A stretch of DNA of 64,000 nucleotides from Dethiobacter alkaliphilus AHT 1 (GCF_000174415.1 NZ_ACJM01000003.1:1-64000), one strand, 5' to 3'. Shown: positions 34,217-43,570, counted from the first letter of the stretch. Notes: a model not told the origin generated them from the sequence alone. Translations and numbers: made by a program.

Positions 34217-35332
34217 TTAAAATAAGCGGCCAAAGAAGTTTCTGAGCGCTCCAAACAATCCCCGGCGACCTACATCGCTTGCCGCAACCAGGGGCACTTC
34301 TGCAATACGCTGAGTGCCGAAATAAACCTCCATGGTGCCCACTTCATCCCCGGCAGAAACCGGCGCCCGCAGTGGCTCCGCCACGTTAAACTCATAGCGT
34401 AAAACGTCGGCTTCGTTTTCTTTTAACGGCAGTCCCAAATCATTTCCCGCCACCAGAGTGACCCGGTCCGCCGTTCCCCGCTCAACCTGAGCGGTCTTTA
34501 AGTGACGTCCCTCTTCCACCAGCGGCTCCCAGTGATAATACGAATATCCGAACTCCATCAACTCAATGGTGTCTTCCCACATTTGCGGCGCATTAAGAAC
34601 AACGGATACCAGTCCCCAGCCATCCTTATTGGAGGAACCTACAAAGCAGCGTCCCGCCGGGGTGGTCCAGCCGGTTTTTATACCGTCGGCATACTCATAC
34701 ATGTCTAGAAGCTTGTTCTGATTATATAAAATGCGGTCATATGGCCTGCCGGTCCAGGAGATTCTCTTCTCCGAAGTGGCCACCACTTCCCGAAACTCGG
34801 GGAGGGACATGGCATAAACAGCAATAATCCCCAGATCATAAGCGGTGGTATAATGGTTTTCCGCTTCCAGGCCGTGCGGATTCTCAAAGCGGGTTTGAGC
34901 AGCCCCCAGTTCTCCGGCGCGCCGGGTCATCTGACGGGCAAATTTTTCCACCGACCCGGCCAGATGTTCGGCAATGGCGGTGGCGGCATCATTGCCGGAG
35001 CGCAGCATTAGTCCATATAGAAGCTCCTCCAGAGTCTTCTGTTCTCCGGCATCCAGGTCAACCCCGGATCCCTCCACCAGCGAAGCGTATTCGCTCACCG
35101 TTACCATCTCATCCAGACGGCCCGATTCAATGGCCAAAATTGCCGTCATTATTTTAGTGGTACTGGCCATGGGCAGCCTCTCATGGGCATTTTTACTAAA
35201 CAGAATACGCCCCGTTTCCTGATCCAGCAGTACCGCCGCCCGCGCCGTAACGTCCGGCGTCTCCATAGCAACTGCCAGCCCGGCAGGCAGTAACAGGCAG
35301 AATAAAAGCAAAACTGCCAGTATTTTTCTCAT
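34217..35332 (-). CDS. dacB: D-alanyl-D-alanine carboxypeptidase, DacB-like
   Basis: A penicillin-binding protein that trims the terminal D-Ala from peptidoglycan peptides. From ATG 35332 (behind GGGAGGGG) it has a signal peptide, the catalytic STTK motif, SGN and KTG motifs and a C-terminal beta domain, ending in an amphipathic tail (GALRNFFGRLF) that likely anchors it to the membrane. Its position just before spmA-spmB identifies it as the equivalent of the spore-cortex enzyme DacB rather than the vegetative DacA. Confidence 0.9.
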   Translation of the reverse strand: MRKILAVLLLFCLLLPAGLAVAMETPDVTARAAVLLDQETGRILFSKNAHERLPMASTTKIMTAILAIESGRLDEMVTVSEYASLVEGSGVDLDAGEQKTLEELLYGLMLRSGNDAATAIAEHLAGSVEKFARQMTRRAGELGAAQTRFENPHGLEAENHYTTAYDLGIIAVYAMSLPEFREVVATSEKRISWTGRPYDRILYNQNKLLDMYEYADGIKTGWTTPAGRCFVGSSNKDGWGLVSVVLNAPQMWEDTIELMEFGYSYYHWEPLVEEGRHLKTAQVERGTADRVTLVAGNDLGLPLKENEADVLRYEFNVAEPLRAPVSAGDEVGTMEVYFGTQRIAEVPLVAASDVGRRGLFGALRNFFGRLF

Positions 35333-35456
35333 TCTTTCCCCTCCCACTTATTCACTCAGAAAAGCACGCTTATTTAGCTCCTAAAAAGCGCACTTTACAA
35401 TACTGGCTTCGTCAAATAGCGTGGCGTATAATTATCTGCCAGTACAAAAAGGCATG

Positions 35457-35490
35457 AAAAAAACCATGCTAATTTTTATTCGCATGGCTT
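35457..35490 (-). terminator. Terminator after ytfJ
   Basis: Arms GCATGG (35482-35487) and CCATGC (35464-35469), then a T run on the minus strand (A run 35457-35463). Confidence 0.65.
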
Positions 35491-35504
35491 AAAGAATATG
35501 AGAT

Positions 35505-35540
35505 TAAATTTGGGGTCAGGTCGGACATAACGACCTTTCA
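35505..35540. repeat. GGGGTCAGGTC-type motif with small hairpin
   Basis: The stretch TTTGGGGTCAGGTCGG runs into a hairpin of AGGTCG (35518-35523) and CGACCT (35531-35536). Similar GGGGTCAGGTC sequences border REP-type or Y1-transposase elements in other bacteria; no transposase is present here, so it may be a remnant. Confidence 0.3.
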
Positions 35541-35563
35541 TTCAAATTAAGTTGCCGAAGTTG

Positions 35564-35992
35564 TTAGATCTGATAATTCATATCACCGTTATTGTTGTCG
35601 CCACCGCCGTTTTTCATCATCCCCTGCAGCTGGGTTACCAGCTGAGGCGCCAGGTCAAAGAGACGATCCAGCATGGCATGGCGATCCACCGGCAGCATTC
35701 GTACCTGTCCGCCTTTGTTTACAATGAGAAACGCCACGGGCTGCACAGAAACCCCGCCGCCACTGCCGCCGCCAAAGGGTAAATCGCTGCCCTCATGTTT
35801 TTTATCGTCGTCATCATCACTTTCAAACTCACTGCCGCCGGCGGCAAAACCAAAAGAAACCCGGGATATGGGGATGATGATACTTCCATCCGGCGTTTCC
35901 ACCGGATCGCCGATAATGGTATTAACATCCACCATTTCTTTAATGTTTTCCATGGCGGTCTTCATCAGGCCCTGAATAGGATGTTCACTCAT
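35564..35992 (-). CDS. ytfJ: Sporulation protein YtfJ / GerW family
   Basis: The 142-residue protein has the family signature HPIQGLMKTAMENIKEMVDVNTIIGDPVE, then IIPISRVSFGFAAGGSEF, an Asp/Lys-rich loop, GGGSGGGVSVQPVAFLIV and a C-terminal Asn/Asp tail. In Bacillus this protein is made in the forespore and is needed for normal germination. It overlaps the DUF2953 gene by eight bases. Confidence 0.92.
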   Translation of the reverse strand: MSEHPIQGLMKTAMENIKEMVDVNTIIGDPVETPDGSIIIPISRVSFGFAAGGSEFESDDDDDKKHEGSDLPFGGGSGGGVSVQPVAFLIVNKGGQVRMLPVDRHAMLDRLFDLAPQLVTQLQGMMKNGGGDNNNGDMNYQI

Positions 35993-36641
35993 CTTTTTTT
36001 CTACCCCCTCGAATTATGGTCCATAATAACAACGGCCCCATCACGGTAAAATGGCCGATGCGCAGTGCAATTACCGTATCAAGCTTTACTGCAAAAACAG
36101 GTTGGGAACTAAAGTCCGGGTCAATGGTAAAAACCGGTTCCCCGGTAAAATTCAGCCGTTTTTGCACAAACTGTTTCAATGTACCGGTCACAGCCCAATA
36201 GAGGCCGCATAGCTGGGCGGTTAGGGCCGCATCATCAACACCGGCGCGAACCCGCAGTACCAATTTCTCCACCGTCAGGGCCCGGGTATAAAAGCGGGCC
36301 ATAAAACTTAGAACCTGCTTGTTTTTTTGCAGATAGTCCAGGAAAATCTGCAACTTTTCCCAGTGAAACTCCAAAGCCGACAGCTTTTCCTTTTCCTCCC
36401 GCACCAATTTGTCCTGCCCCGCTTTTAACTCGGCCTCCAAAGTGAGGTCAAGAGGTGTCTCCTGCTGCAGAATAGGCACCTCTATATTGAAGCGAATCAG
36501 CGAGAACAGTGTATTTACACGGATGGTCAGGAAATCATCTTTATTTTCCCTAACAAAAAATAGATTTATGCGCACCGGGACCAGTAACAACAAAAGCATA
36601 GTCGCGATATAGAACGGATATAAACTTAAAACGAATTCCAT
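35985..36641 (-). CDS. DUF2953 domain protein
   Basis: A 218-residue protein with an N-terminal membrane segment (about 4-24), a lysine/glutamate-rich central region (about 75-110) that looks helical, and a C-terminal segment including GLYWAVTGTLKQFV and FTIDPDFSSQPVFAVKLD. It is regularly found just upstream of ytfJ in spore formers, so a sporulation link is likely, but its function is unknown. Confidence 0.85.
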   Translation of the reverse strand: MEFVLSLYPFYIATMLLLLLVPVRINLFFVRENKDDFLTIRVNTLFSLIRFNIEVPILQQETPLDLTLEAELKAGQDKLVREEKEKLSALEFHWEKLQIFLDYLQKNKQVLSFMARFYTRALTVEKLVLRVRAGVDDAALTAQLCGLYWAVTGTLKQFVQKRLNFTGEPVFTIDPDFSSQPVFAVKLDTVIALRIGHFTVMGPLLLWTIIRGGRKKDE

Positions 36642-36700
36642 GAAACCACCACATGTATTTTTTTATACCTTACCCGCATCAGCAAAAAGAATACGGCCAT

Positions 36701-36728
36701 AAAAAAAAGCTTGCTCAACAGAGCAAGC
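36701..36728 (-). terminator. Terminator downstream of scpB
   Basis: Stem GCTTGCTC (36709-36716) and GAGCAAGC (36721-36728), four-base loop, then eight T on the minus strand (36701-36708). Confidence 0.85.
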
Positions 36729-36736
36729 ATTATGTT

Positions 36737-36828
36737 AACGAAAATGCGACAGTTGGACCTGCCTGTCCTCGCAGAGGGTCCCCCTGTGCCAACGAAAATG
36801 GGACAGTTGACCTGTCCCCCTGTCCCAA
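36737..36828. repeat. GGGACA/TGTCCC palindromic repeat cluster C
   Basis: Two units, each preceded by AACGAAAATG (36737-36746 and 36791-36800), so the array has a 54-base period. The second unit ends with TGTCCCA at 36827. It lies between the scpB stop and its terminator. Confidence 0.85.
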
Positions 36829-36832
36829 ATTG

Positions 36833-37339
36833 TTATTCTTTTAGGGCAGGTTGTGGTAGTTCGCTTAAGTCTTTTAATCCGAAGTATTTGAGAAATTCCC
36901 GGGTGGTGCCGTAGAGGATGGGACGGCCGGGGGCATCCTTGCGGCCCACGGTACGGATAAAGCGACGTTTCAGCAGAGTATCCACCACTCCGTCCACCTT
37001 TACCCCGCGGATATTTTCCATATCAACCCGGGTTACCGGTTGCCGGTAGGCGATGATGGCCAATGTCTCCAGTGCGGCCTGCGACAGGGTGTAGCTCTTT
37101 TCCCCTTTAAACAGTTTTTCCACCACCGGGGCCAGCTCCGGCTTGGTGCCCAGCTGAAATCCCTTGGCAATTTCTGTTACCTGCAATCCCCGTTCTGCTT
37201 TGGCATACTCCTCCTGCAGCTCTTTTAGAGCGGCCCGGACTTCTTTTGTTTCAGCCTCCACAATTTCGGCGATTTTATCCGGAGGCAGCGGCTCTTCCGC
37301 CACAAACAGCAGAGCTTCAATGAGCGGTTTTAAATTCAT
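36833..37339 (-). CDS. scpB: Segregation and condensation protein B
   Basis: Partner of ScpA and SMC in the condensin complex. From ATG 37339 the protein has 168 residues: KPLIEALLFVAEEPL at the start, winged-helix segments, AALETLAIIAYRQPVTR and FLKYFGLKDLSELP at the end. An in-frame ATG at 37357 is shared with the scpA stop (TAATG); GGGGGTGGAG favours 37339. Translation is coupled to scpA either way. Confidence 0.93.
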   Translation of the reverse strand: MNLKPLIEALLFVAEEPLPPDKIAEIVEAETKEVRAALKELQEEYAKAERGLQVTEIAKGFQLGTKPELAPVVEKLFKGEKSYTLSQAALETLAIIAYRQPVTRVDMENIRGVKVDGVVDTLLKRRFIRTVGRKDAPGRPILYGTTREFLKYFGLKDLSELPQPALKE

Positions 37340-37356
37340 TTTCTCCACCCCCAGCA

Positions 37357-38091
37357 TTATGTTCTGCGCATTACCATCAGGCTGCCCAGCGGACCGGACT
37401 GCCACACGGTGACTTTGCGCATCCTCACCAACTCCAGCAAGGCAAAAAACGTGACGATAATTTCAGCCAGGGCCGCGCTTTGGGGAAAGAGGGCAAAGAA
37501 ATCCACCCCATCTTTTTTTCCGCGCAGCGCCTGCAGCACCTGTTTTATTTTATCCTGCACCGTAAACTCATCCGGAGTCACTTCCTGTGGCTGGCGCTGG
37601 CTTTCTGCCACCAGCTTCTGAAAGGCCTGCATCAATCCCGGCAGGGTCACGCCGGTTAGGGAAGCTTCTTCCTCCGGGTTGACAAGCACTACTTTTTCAC
37701 CGGAGAGGGAGCGGACAAAGACACGTTTCTGAGACTGTTCAAACTGGCGCAGTTCATCGGCCACGGAGCGGAAGTGGCGGTATTCCAGCAGGCGCTGCAC
37801 CAGCTCTTCCTGGGAATCAATGGCCAGCATACTTTCTTCCAGCTCATCTTCGGCCACAACGGTTCCCGGCAAAAGCCGCTTTGACTTCAGCTTCAACAGG
37901 GTGGCGGCCATCACCAGAAACTCCGAGGCTATCTCCAAATTTAAGTCCTGCATGGTTTGCAGACAGCTTAAATATTCTGCGGTAATATCTTTGATGGATA
38001 CCTCGTAAACATCAACCTCCGCTTTCTCAATCAAGTGAATGAGCAAAGCAAAGGGTCCCTCAAAGGCAGGTAACTTTACATGATATTCCAT
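37357..38091 (-). CDS. scpA: Segregation and condensation protein A
   Basis: The kleisin subunit bridging the SMC heads. The 244-residue protein has YHVKLPAFEGPFALLIHLIEKAEVDVYEVSIKDIT at the N-terminus and a C-terminal winged helix ending ALLELVRMRKVTVWQ. The N-terminal DLxxIPI-like and FEGPxxLLLHLI motifs are typical. It follows trpS by 15 bases. Confidence 0.95.
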   Translation of the reverse strand: MEYHVKLPAFEGPFALLIHLIEKAEVDVYEVSIKDITAEYLSCLQTMQDLNLEIASEFLVMAATLLKLKSKRLLPGTVVAEDELEESMLAIDSQEELVQRLLEYRHFRSVADELRQFEQSQKRVFVRSLSGEKVVLVNPEEEASLTGVTLPGLMQAFQKLVAESQRQPQEVTPDEFTVQDKIKQVLQALRGKKDGVDFFALFPQSAALAEIIVTFFALLELVRMRKVTVWQSGPLGSLMVMRRT

Positions 38092-38106
38092 CGGCCTCTT
38101 CCTCTC

Positions 38107-39105
38107 CTACAGGTTAAGATTCATAACCTCACGCACCGTCTCCATGGTTTCCGCCGCCACCTCGCCGGCCCGTTTGGCGCCGTCTTCCAGGATGCCGCGG
38201 ATATCGTCCTTTTTGTTGGCCAACTGCTGGCGTCGTTCATAAATGGGTTCCATAAAACCCTGCATGCGCTCGCCCAGCTGCTTCTTGCACTGCACGCAGC
38301 CGATTTCCCCTTTTCTGCACACCGCCTCCACCGTGGCCACCTCAGCACCGCTGAAGAGATTATGGAAGGTAAATACGGTACACACATCCGGGTTACCCGG
38401 ATCCGTCTTTTTAATGCGGCCCGGGTCGGTTACCATCTGGTTTACTTTTTTGCGCAGCACATCGGGGCTCTCCGACATTTCAATGGTATTGCCGTATGAT
38501 TTGCTCATTTTCCGGCCGTCAATGCCGGGCAGCAGTTTTACTTCATTTAACAGCGTTTCCGGTTCGGGGAACACAGCTTTGTTGTACATAAAGTTAAAGC
38601 GGCGGGCCACTTCCCGGGTCATTTCCACATGGGGGGCCTGGTCTTCACCCACCGGCACCGCATCGGCGCGGTAGACCAGGATATCGGCGGATTGCAACAA
38701 CGGGTAGCCCAAGAAACCGTAGGTGGCCAGGTTCTTTTCCTTTAGCTGCTCAATCTGATCCTTATAGGTGGGGACCCGTTCCAGCCAGGAAAGGGGCGTA
38801 ATCATGGAAAATAACAGATGCAGTTCCGCATGCTCCTTAACGTCGGACTGGCGGAAAATAACGTTCTTTTCCGGATCAAGGCCGGCGGAGAGCCAGTCCA
38901 ACACCATCTCATAGGTGTTTTCCCGCAGCTGTGAGGTATCTTCGTACCCGGTGGTCAGCGCGTGCCAGTCCACCACGGAAAAGAAGCAGCGGTACTGATC
39001 CTGCAGTTTTACCCAGTTATCCAGAGCACCCAGCAGGTTGCCCAGCTGCAGCCGGCCGGTGGGGCGCATGCCGCTTAGAATTGTTTTTTGCTGTGTCATC
39101 TTCAA
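38107..39105 (-). CDS. trpS: Tryptophanyl-tRNA synthetase
   Basis: Charges tRNA-Trp. The 332-residue class I synthetase has PTGRLQLGNLLGAL in place of the HIGH region, GEDQAPHVEMTREVARRFN and the KMSKS loop (DGRKMSKSYGNTI). AAAGGAG precedes ATG 39105. It has a four-cysteine stretch (CTVF, CRKGEIGCVQCKK) near residues 245-275, which occurs in a subset of bacterial TrpRS that bind an iron-sulfur cluster. Confidence 0.95.
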   Translation of the reverse strand: MKMTQQKTILSGMRPTGRLQLGNLLGALDNWVKLQDQYRCFFSVVDWHALTTGYEDTSQLRENTYEMVLDWLSAGLDPEKNVIFRQSDVKEHAELHLLFSMITPLSWLERVPTYKDQIEQLKEKNLATYGFLGYPLLQSADILVYRADAVPVGEDQAPHVEMTREVARRFNFMYNKAVFPEPETLLNEVKLLPGIDGRKMSKSYGNTIEMSESPDVLRKKVNQMVTDPGRIKKTDPGNPDVCTVFTFHNLFSGAEVATVEAVCRKGEIGCVQCKKQLGERMQGFMEPIYERRQQLANKKDDIRGILEDGAKRAGEVAAETMETVREVMNLNL

Positions 39106-39112
39106 ACTCCTT

Positions 39113-39754
39113 TCAGAAGCCGCCTGTTAAAAGCGAAACTATTGTAATTATGACTGCATAAGCACCGTTAATCAATGGACCCAAGATGCGCCACAAAGTT
39201 CCGGTGAAAATTAACAGAATTAAAACCAGCGGGCCGTACTGTTCCAGTCGGCTGAACTGGTATGCCGTCTGAGCCGGCAAAAAGTAAGAAAACACTTTTG
39301 AGCCGTCAAGTGGTGGTAGTGGGAGCAGATTAAAGACACCCAGAATCACATTATAAAATAAAACCTGCTGCATCAGGGCCAACCCCAGGCCTCCCAGCTG
39401 GAAAGGCAGGGTCACAATCAGCAGGGCGGAAAGCAGGGCCAAAATAAAATTGGTGACCGGCCCGGCCAACCCCACCAAAAACATACCCCGCCGACGGTCA
39501 CCCCGGAAATTCATGGGATTTACCGGAACCGGCTTAGCCCAGCCGAAGCGAAACAGCACCAGGGCCAACAGCCCCAGGGGATCAATGTGTTTGATGGGGT
39601 TTAATGTCAGCCGGCCGTGGAGTTTTGCCGTGTCGTCTCCCAAACGGTAGGCCACATAACCATGGGCCAGTTCGTGCAGGACTATGGCAATAAGAATTGC
39701 CGGTATGCGCAGCAAAAGATCATTTGTAGCAAACTGGCCAAGCAAATTAGGCAT
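39113..39754 (-). CDS. M50 family membrane metalloprotease
   Basis: A site-2-protease-like protein with the zinc motif HELAHG (HEXXH), then NPIKHIDPLG with the third ligand region and the VGLAGPVTNFILA segment. The frame is open to 39823, but GGGAG before ATG 39754 gives 213 residues starting MPNLLGQFA. It is similar to the YwhC group of small rhomboid-like zinc proteases; substrates are unknown. It overlaps the CCA-domain gene stop by eight bases. Confidence 0.88.
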   Translation of the reverse strand: MPNLLGQFATNDLLLRIPAILIAIVLHELAHGYVAYRLGDDTAKLHGRLTLNPIKHIDPLGLLALVLFRFGWAKPVPVNPMNFRGDRRRGMFLVGLAGPVTNFILALLSALLIVTLPFQLGGLGLALMQQVLFYNVILGVFNLLPLPPLDGSKVFSYFLPAQTAYQFSRLEQYGPLVLILLIFTGTLWRILGPLINGAYAVIITIVSLLTGGF

Positions 39755-42368
39755 TGTTTCTCTCCCTCGCAGCAAGCATTTTTTTGGCCATAGCCAACTC
39801 TTCTTCCCGGTTCTTAACTTCACCGTTTAAGCGAGCGGCGCGGATATGCGAAAGCACTTCCTGAAAACCGGGTCCCGGTTTAAAGCCCAACTCCCGCAAG
39901 TCATGGCCGCTGATATGCGGCTGGATATGACGTAGTTTTTCCCAATACAGCGCCGTACTCTCCCAGATGCGGCTTTGTTTGCTGTCGGCCTGCAGCAACA
40001 GCAGTGTTTCCACCGGTTGGCCTGAAAATAACCGGTAAAGCTCGCTGGGCTTTAAGGCATTGGCCAAAAGCTTCTCTTTTAATCTGGGCACCGCTTCCAC
40101 AGCGGCCAGGATAGGTTCCCGCTGTTTTTGGGGCAGACGGAGGCGGCGGCAGATATGCCTTGCTTCCTGAAACGGGGCCTCCAAAAGCAGCGCCGCCAGG
40201 TACAGGTTGCCCGGCACCACTTCGGTATCAGGCCAGTTGCGGTTTGCCCAGTAACACATCTCTCTGGCGGCAAACAACCGCTCCTGCAGTGCATCGCTGA
40301 GACGAATGCCGGGGAAAATCATGGGAGCAATATTTAAGGTAAAATAGCGAATCAGAATTTCCGGCGCCTTTTCTTCCTGCAGCGCCAGCACCAGCTCATC
40401 ATGCAGCCGCTCCTTGCTTACCTTCTCCAACACCCGGGTCTGGGCCGCATTTTCCATTAAAGATAGTGTGGTCTCCTCCAGCCGGAAACCAAAGCGCTGT
40501 TCAAAGCGAATGGCCCTTAAAACCCGCAGCGGATCTTCCACAAAACTTAAATTATAGAGAACCCGGATCAAACCCTTCTCCAGGTCGCCAATTCCGTTAA
40601 ATAAATCAATCAGTTTGCCAAAACCCGGTGAGTTTAAACTGCAGGCCAGAGTATTAATTGTAAAATCCCGCCGGAACAAATCATTCTTCAGACTGCTTTG
40701 CTCCACTTCAGGCAGCGCCGCCGGCCGGGCATAAAACTCCTGCCGGGAGGTAACCAGGTCTATGTGGATGCCTTCGGGCAGCACAATGGAGGCGGTGCCG
40801 AACTTCTCATGGGAAGTTAAGCGACCACCCAGCATTTTGTTCAGTTCTTCGGCAAAGGGAATGGCTGCCGGCTCCACCACCAGGTCCAGATCATGGTTTT
40901 TGATATTTAAAAGTAAATCCCGGATAAAGCCGCCCACGGCAAAAACTTTGACATTTTCCTTGTCTGCTTTCTGGGCCACCAGAAGCAGCAGGCTCTGGAT
41001 TTTTTTTGACAGGCGGCTGTTAATCAAAGGCGTCAGATCATCACCGGCGGCAGGAAAGGTGCAGCTGGTAGCACAGCGTACCTTCTCCGTTCCTTCCAGG
41101 TTGCGCAATACATCGGTGCGGGTCACAATGCCCACAATGGTCCCTTCATCTGTAACAGGAAGGCGGCCCAGGTTATACTCAATCATCAGCTGCTGAATTT
41201 CCCTCACCGGCGTATCGGCAGGCACCGTACGCGGGCGTTTGCTCATATAGCCTTTAACCGGCGCATGGCCCAGTCCATGATGGGAGGCCTTCTCCAGGTC
41301 CCGCCGGGAAATAATCCCCAAAAGACCGCCGTTTTCCACCACGGGAAAGCCGCTGTGCCCGTAGCGCAGCATCCGCTCCCGCGCCTTGTCCACCGTGGTG
41401 TCCGGCGTAATGGACCGCACCGGCTCCGACATAATATCGCGGGCGGTTTTAACAGGGGAGATTTCTTTGTAGAGAGCATGAACCAGCGTCTCCAGCACGT
41501 CCTCCAAAGTTGTTTCTTTTAAGGTAGCCGAAGCAGCATGCCGGTGGCCCTTGCCGTTTAACTTGGCCAGAATTTTTCCCAGGTCCACCTGTTCAATGCG
41601 GCTGCGACCCACCACATAAACCCTCTCCGCCATGGATACCACAGTGAAGATGACATCCACATCTTCAATTTCCATCAGCTTATGGGTTAACAGCGACAGG
41701 CCGCCCACATAATCGGGACAAGCCGCCACCGCCACCGCCACCCGAACTCCGCGTAATTCGTGATATTGGGTGGAGGATAAAAGTGCGTCCAGCACAACAC
41801 GCTGTTCATCGCTTAAGGGACGGTTGAGAAACTGGTTGACAACACGCAGGTTGACGCCAATCTCCCACAGGCGGGCCAGGGCCGCCACGTCCCGCGGTGT
41901 GGTGGTATCAAAGGTCAGACACCCGGTGTCCTCATAGATTCCCAAAGCAAAAAGCGTGGCTTCAAAGGAGGACAGGGGAATGTTGGCCGCATAAATTTTT
42001 TCCAATAAAATTGTGGTGGTGGCGCCCACCTCTTCACAGACGGTATGCTCGGTAACGATATCTTCATCCGTATCGGGATGGTGGTCGTACAAATGGATTT
42101 CCTCCAGGGTATCCAATACCCCGGTAAAGGGCCCGATGCGGTCTTTTTGCCGGGTATCGGTGACCACCAGCATATTTATTGCTGCAACATCTATGTCTTT
42201 TTGCGTAGCCAGCTGGAACGTATCCTTATAGAGGGAAACAAATTCACGCACATTAAGGTTTAGAGTTCCCGGGACAACCAACTGCGCCTCCGGATAAAGC
42301 TTTCCGGCAGCCACCAGTGACGCCAGCGCGTCAAAGTCTGCATTTTTATGTGTGGTGATTGCCTGCAA
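39747..42368 (-). CDS. DHH-CBS-tRNA nucleotidyltransferase fusion (CCA/A-adding type)
   Basis: An 873-residue protein in three parts. Residues 1 to about 300 are a DHH phosphoesterase (THKNADFDALAS and YDHHPD). About 305-430 hold two CBS domains (DIMSEPVRS to DVLRNLE), which usually bind adenine nucleotides. About 455-870 are a nucleotidyltransferase with FAVGGFIRDLL and HDLDLVVEP, then the poly(A) polymerase / CCA RNA-binding helices (RAIRFEQRFGF). Such fusions are known in some Firmicutes and Aquifex-like bacteria, where CC- and A-adding functions can be split; which base it adds here is unknown. Start is TTG 42368 after GGGAGG. Confidence 0.9.
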   Translation of the reverse strand: MQAITTHKNADFDALASLVAAGKLYPEAQLVVPGTLNLNVREFVSLYKDTFQLATQKDIDVAAINMLVVTDTRQKDRIGPFTGVLDTLEEIHLYDHHPDTDEDIVTEHTVCEEVGATTTILLEKIYAANIPLSSFEATLFALGIYEDTGCLTFDTTTPRDVAALARLWEIGVNLRVVNQFLNRPLSDEQRVVLDALLSSTQYHELRGVRVAVAVAACPDYVGGLSLLTHKLMEIEDVDVIFTVVSMAERVYVVGRSRIEQVDLGKILAKLNGKGHRHAASATLKETTLEDVLETLVHALYKEISPVKTARDIMSEPVRSITPDTTVDKARERMLRYGHSGFPVVENGGLLGIISRRDLEKASHHGLGHAPVKGYMSKRPRTVPADTPVREIQQLMIEYNLGRLPVTDEGTIVGIVTRTDVLRNLEGTEKVRCATSCTFPAAGDDLTPLINSRLSKKIQSLLLLVAQKADKENVKVFAVGGFIRDLLLNIKNHDLDLVVEPAAIPFAEELNKMLGGRLTSHEKFGTASIVLPEGIHIDLVTSRQEFYARPAALPEVEQSSLKNDLFRRDFTINTLACSLNSPGFGKLIDLFNGIGDLEKGLIRVLYNLSFVEDPLRVLRAIRFEQRFGFRLEETTLSLMENAAQTRVLEKVSKERLHDELVLALQEEKAPEILIRYFTLNIAPMIFPGIRLSDALQERLFAAREMCYWANRNWPDTEVVPGNLYLAALLLEAPFQEARHICRRLRLPQKQREPILAAVEAVPRLKEKLLANALKPSELYRLFSGQPVETLLLLQADSKQSRIWESTALYWEKLRHIQPHISGHDLRELGFKPGPGFQEVLSHIRAARLNGEVKNREEELAMAKKMLAARERNNA

Positions 42369-42446
42369 AGGCTTAGCCTCCCTTCAAATCCTTCCCCATT
42401 ATACCACAAATCCCCTGCAGACGTAACTGTCAGGAGGGGAATAAGA

Positions 42447-42471
42447 AAATGAGCGGACAAGCCGCTCATTT
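42447..42471 (-). terminator. Terminator at the end of the HgdB-like gene
   Basis: Arms AAATGAGCGG (42447-42456) and CCGCTCATTT (42462-42471) with a five-base loop; a short T-rich tail follows on the minus strand. It begins at the gene's stop codon. Confidence 0.75.
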
Positions 42472-43570
42472 AGCCCAATTTTTCCTGAGTTTTACGCTGT
42501 TTCAACAAATCCAGAAACGCTTCCAGCCGGGTCCGAAAACCTGCTTCGCCAGACTGCTCGTCCAAAGAGAAGGAAATAAGGGGAATGCCCTGCTCCCGGC
42601 TCACCGTGGGCAGAATGCTTTGCGCCACAATCTCCGGGGTACAGGTAAAGGGCAGGATGTGCACCACCCCGTCAAAACCCCGCCGGGCATAGCGAACGGT
42701 ATCACCCACCGATTCCCAGCCATGTCCCCCCACAAAATGCTGCAGATAGGGAGCCGCTGCTTTTTTGGTGTCCTTGCTGCCTTTTAACCCAATAGAGCTT
42801 AAAACCAGGTGCTCCTTGATCCAATGAGACAGATAGATGGAACGGTCCACCTCTACTCCCATTTCACCCAGCACCTTCTCCATCTGCAAGTTGGCAAAGG
42901 GCTCCAGCACCATATAAATTTCGCCTATAATACCGATGCGCAGCACTTCTTTGTCGTGCTGCACCGGGACTTTATTAAGAAGCTCCAGCCCCTGGCGCAA
43001 ACAAGCACTGGTGGCGGCGGGGGTGCGGGCTTCGTCCAGAAGTTGCAGGGCCTGTTCATAGGCCCGGGTGGTGTCCCCTTTTTGCAACTCCCGCGGCCTC
43101 ACCTGCAGGGAGCGGGCATGGATGGCATCCATGGCTTTAACTTTACGCCAGGCATTATGGAGCGCCCGCATAATATGGGGCCAACTGCGCTCTCCGCATA
43201 ACTCCTTTAACTTATCGGTGAGCTCACTAAGCTGCCCCTGGGGCGGCTCCAGCACAATCATTTCAAAATCATAGCCCAAGTCCAAAAGAATCTCGCGCTG
43301 CACCTGCGCATAGTAGCCAAAACGGCAGGGACCGGTTCCGCCGGCCATGACAATGGTGTTTGCTCCTTCATCCAGCGCCTCGATAAAGTTTCCCATATTA
43401 ATCTTTAAGGGAAAACAGGCAAACTCCGGCGAATGCCGCACGCCCAGAGTAATGGTTTTTTTGGTAATGGGCGGCGGCGGCACCACCTCCAGCCCCAAAT
43501 CAGTCAAAAGCCCTTTGATGGCTATGGACATATTCCCCATATGGGGAAAAGTGACTTTCATCTTACTCAT
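42470..43570 (-). CDS. 2-hydroxyacyl-CoA dehydratase-related protein (HgdB-like)
   Basis: The 366-residue protein belongs to the CoA-dehydratase/activase-associated group, with the conserved segment GGTGPCRFGYY containing an iron-sulfur-type cysteine, and PPPITKKTITLG near the start. Such proteins often accompany a BcrA/BadF-type ATPase activase and form parts of a larger complex. No such ATPase is in the window. It overlaps the preceding gene by four bases (ATGA), so the two are made together. The actual reaction is unknown. Confidence 0.82.
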   Translation of the reverse strand: MSKMKVTFPHMGNMSIAIKGLLTDLGLEVVPPPPITKKTITLGVRHSPEFACFPLKINMGNFIEALDEGANTIVMAGGTGPCRFGYYAQVQREILLDLGYDFEMIVLEPPQGQLSELTDKLKELCGERSWPHIMRALHNAWRKVKAMDAIHARSLQVRPRELQKGDTTRAYEQALQLLDEARTPAATSACLRQGLELLNKVPVQHDKEVLRIGIIGEIYMVLEPFANLQMEKVLGEMGVEVDRSIYLSHWIKEHLVLSSIGLKGSKDTKKAAAPYLQHFVGGHGWESVGDTVRYARRGFDGVVHILPFTCTPEIVAQSILPTVSREQGIPLISFSLDEQSGEAGFRTRLEAFLDLLKQRKTQEKLG

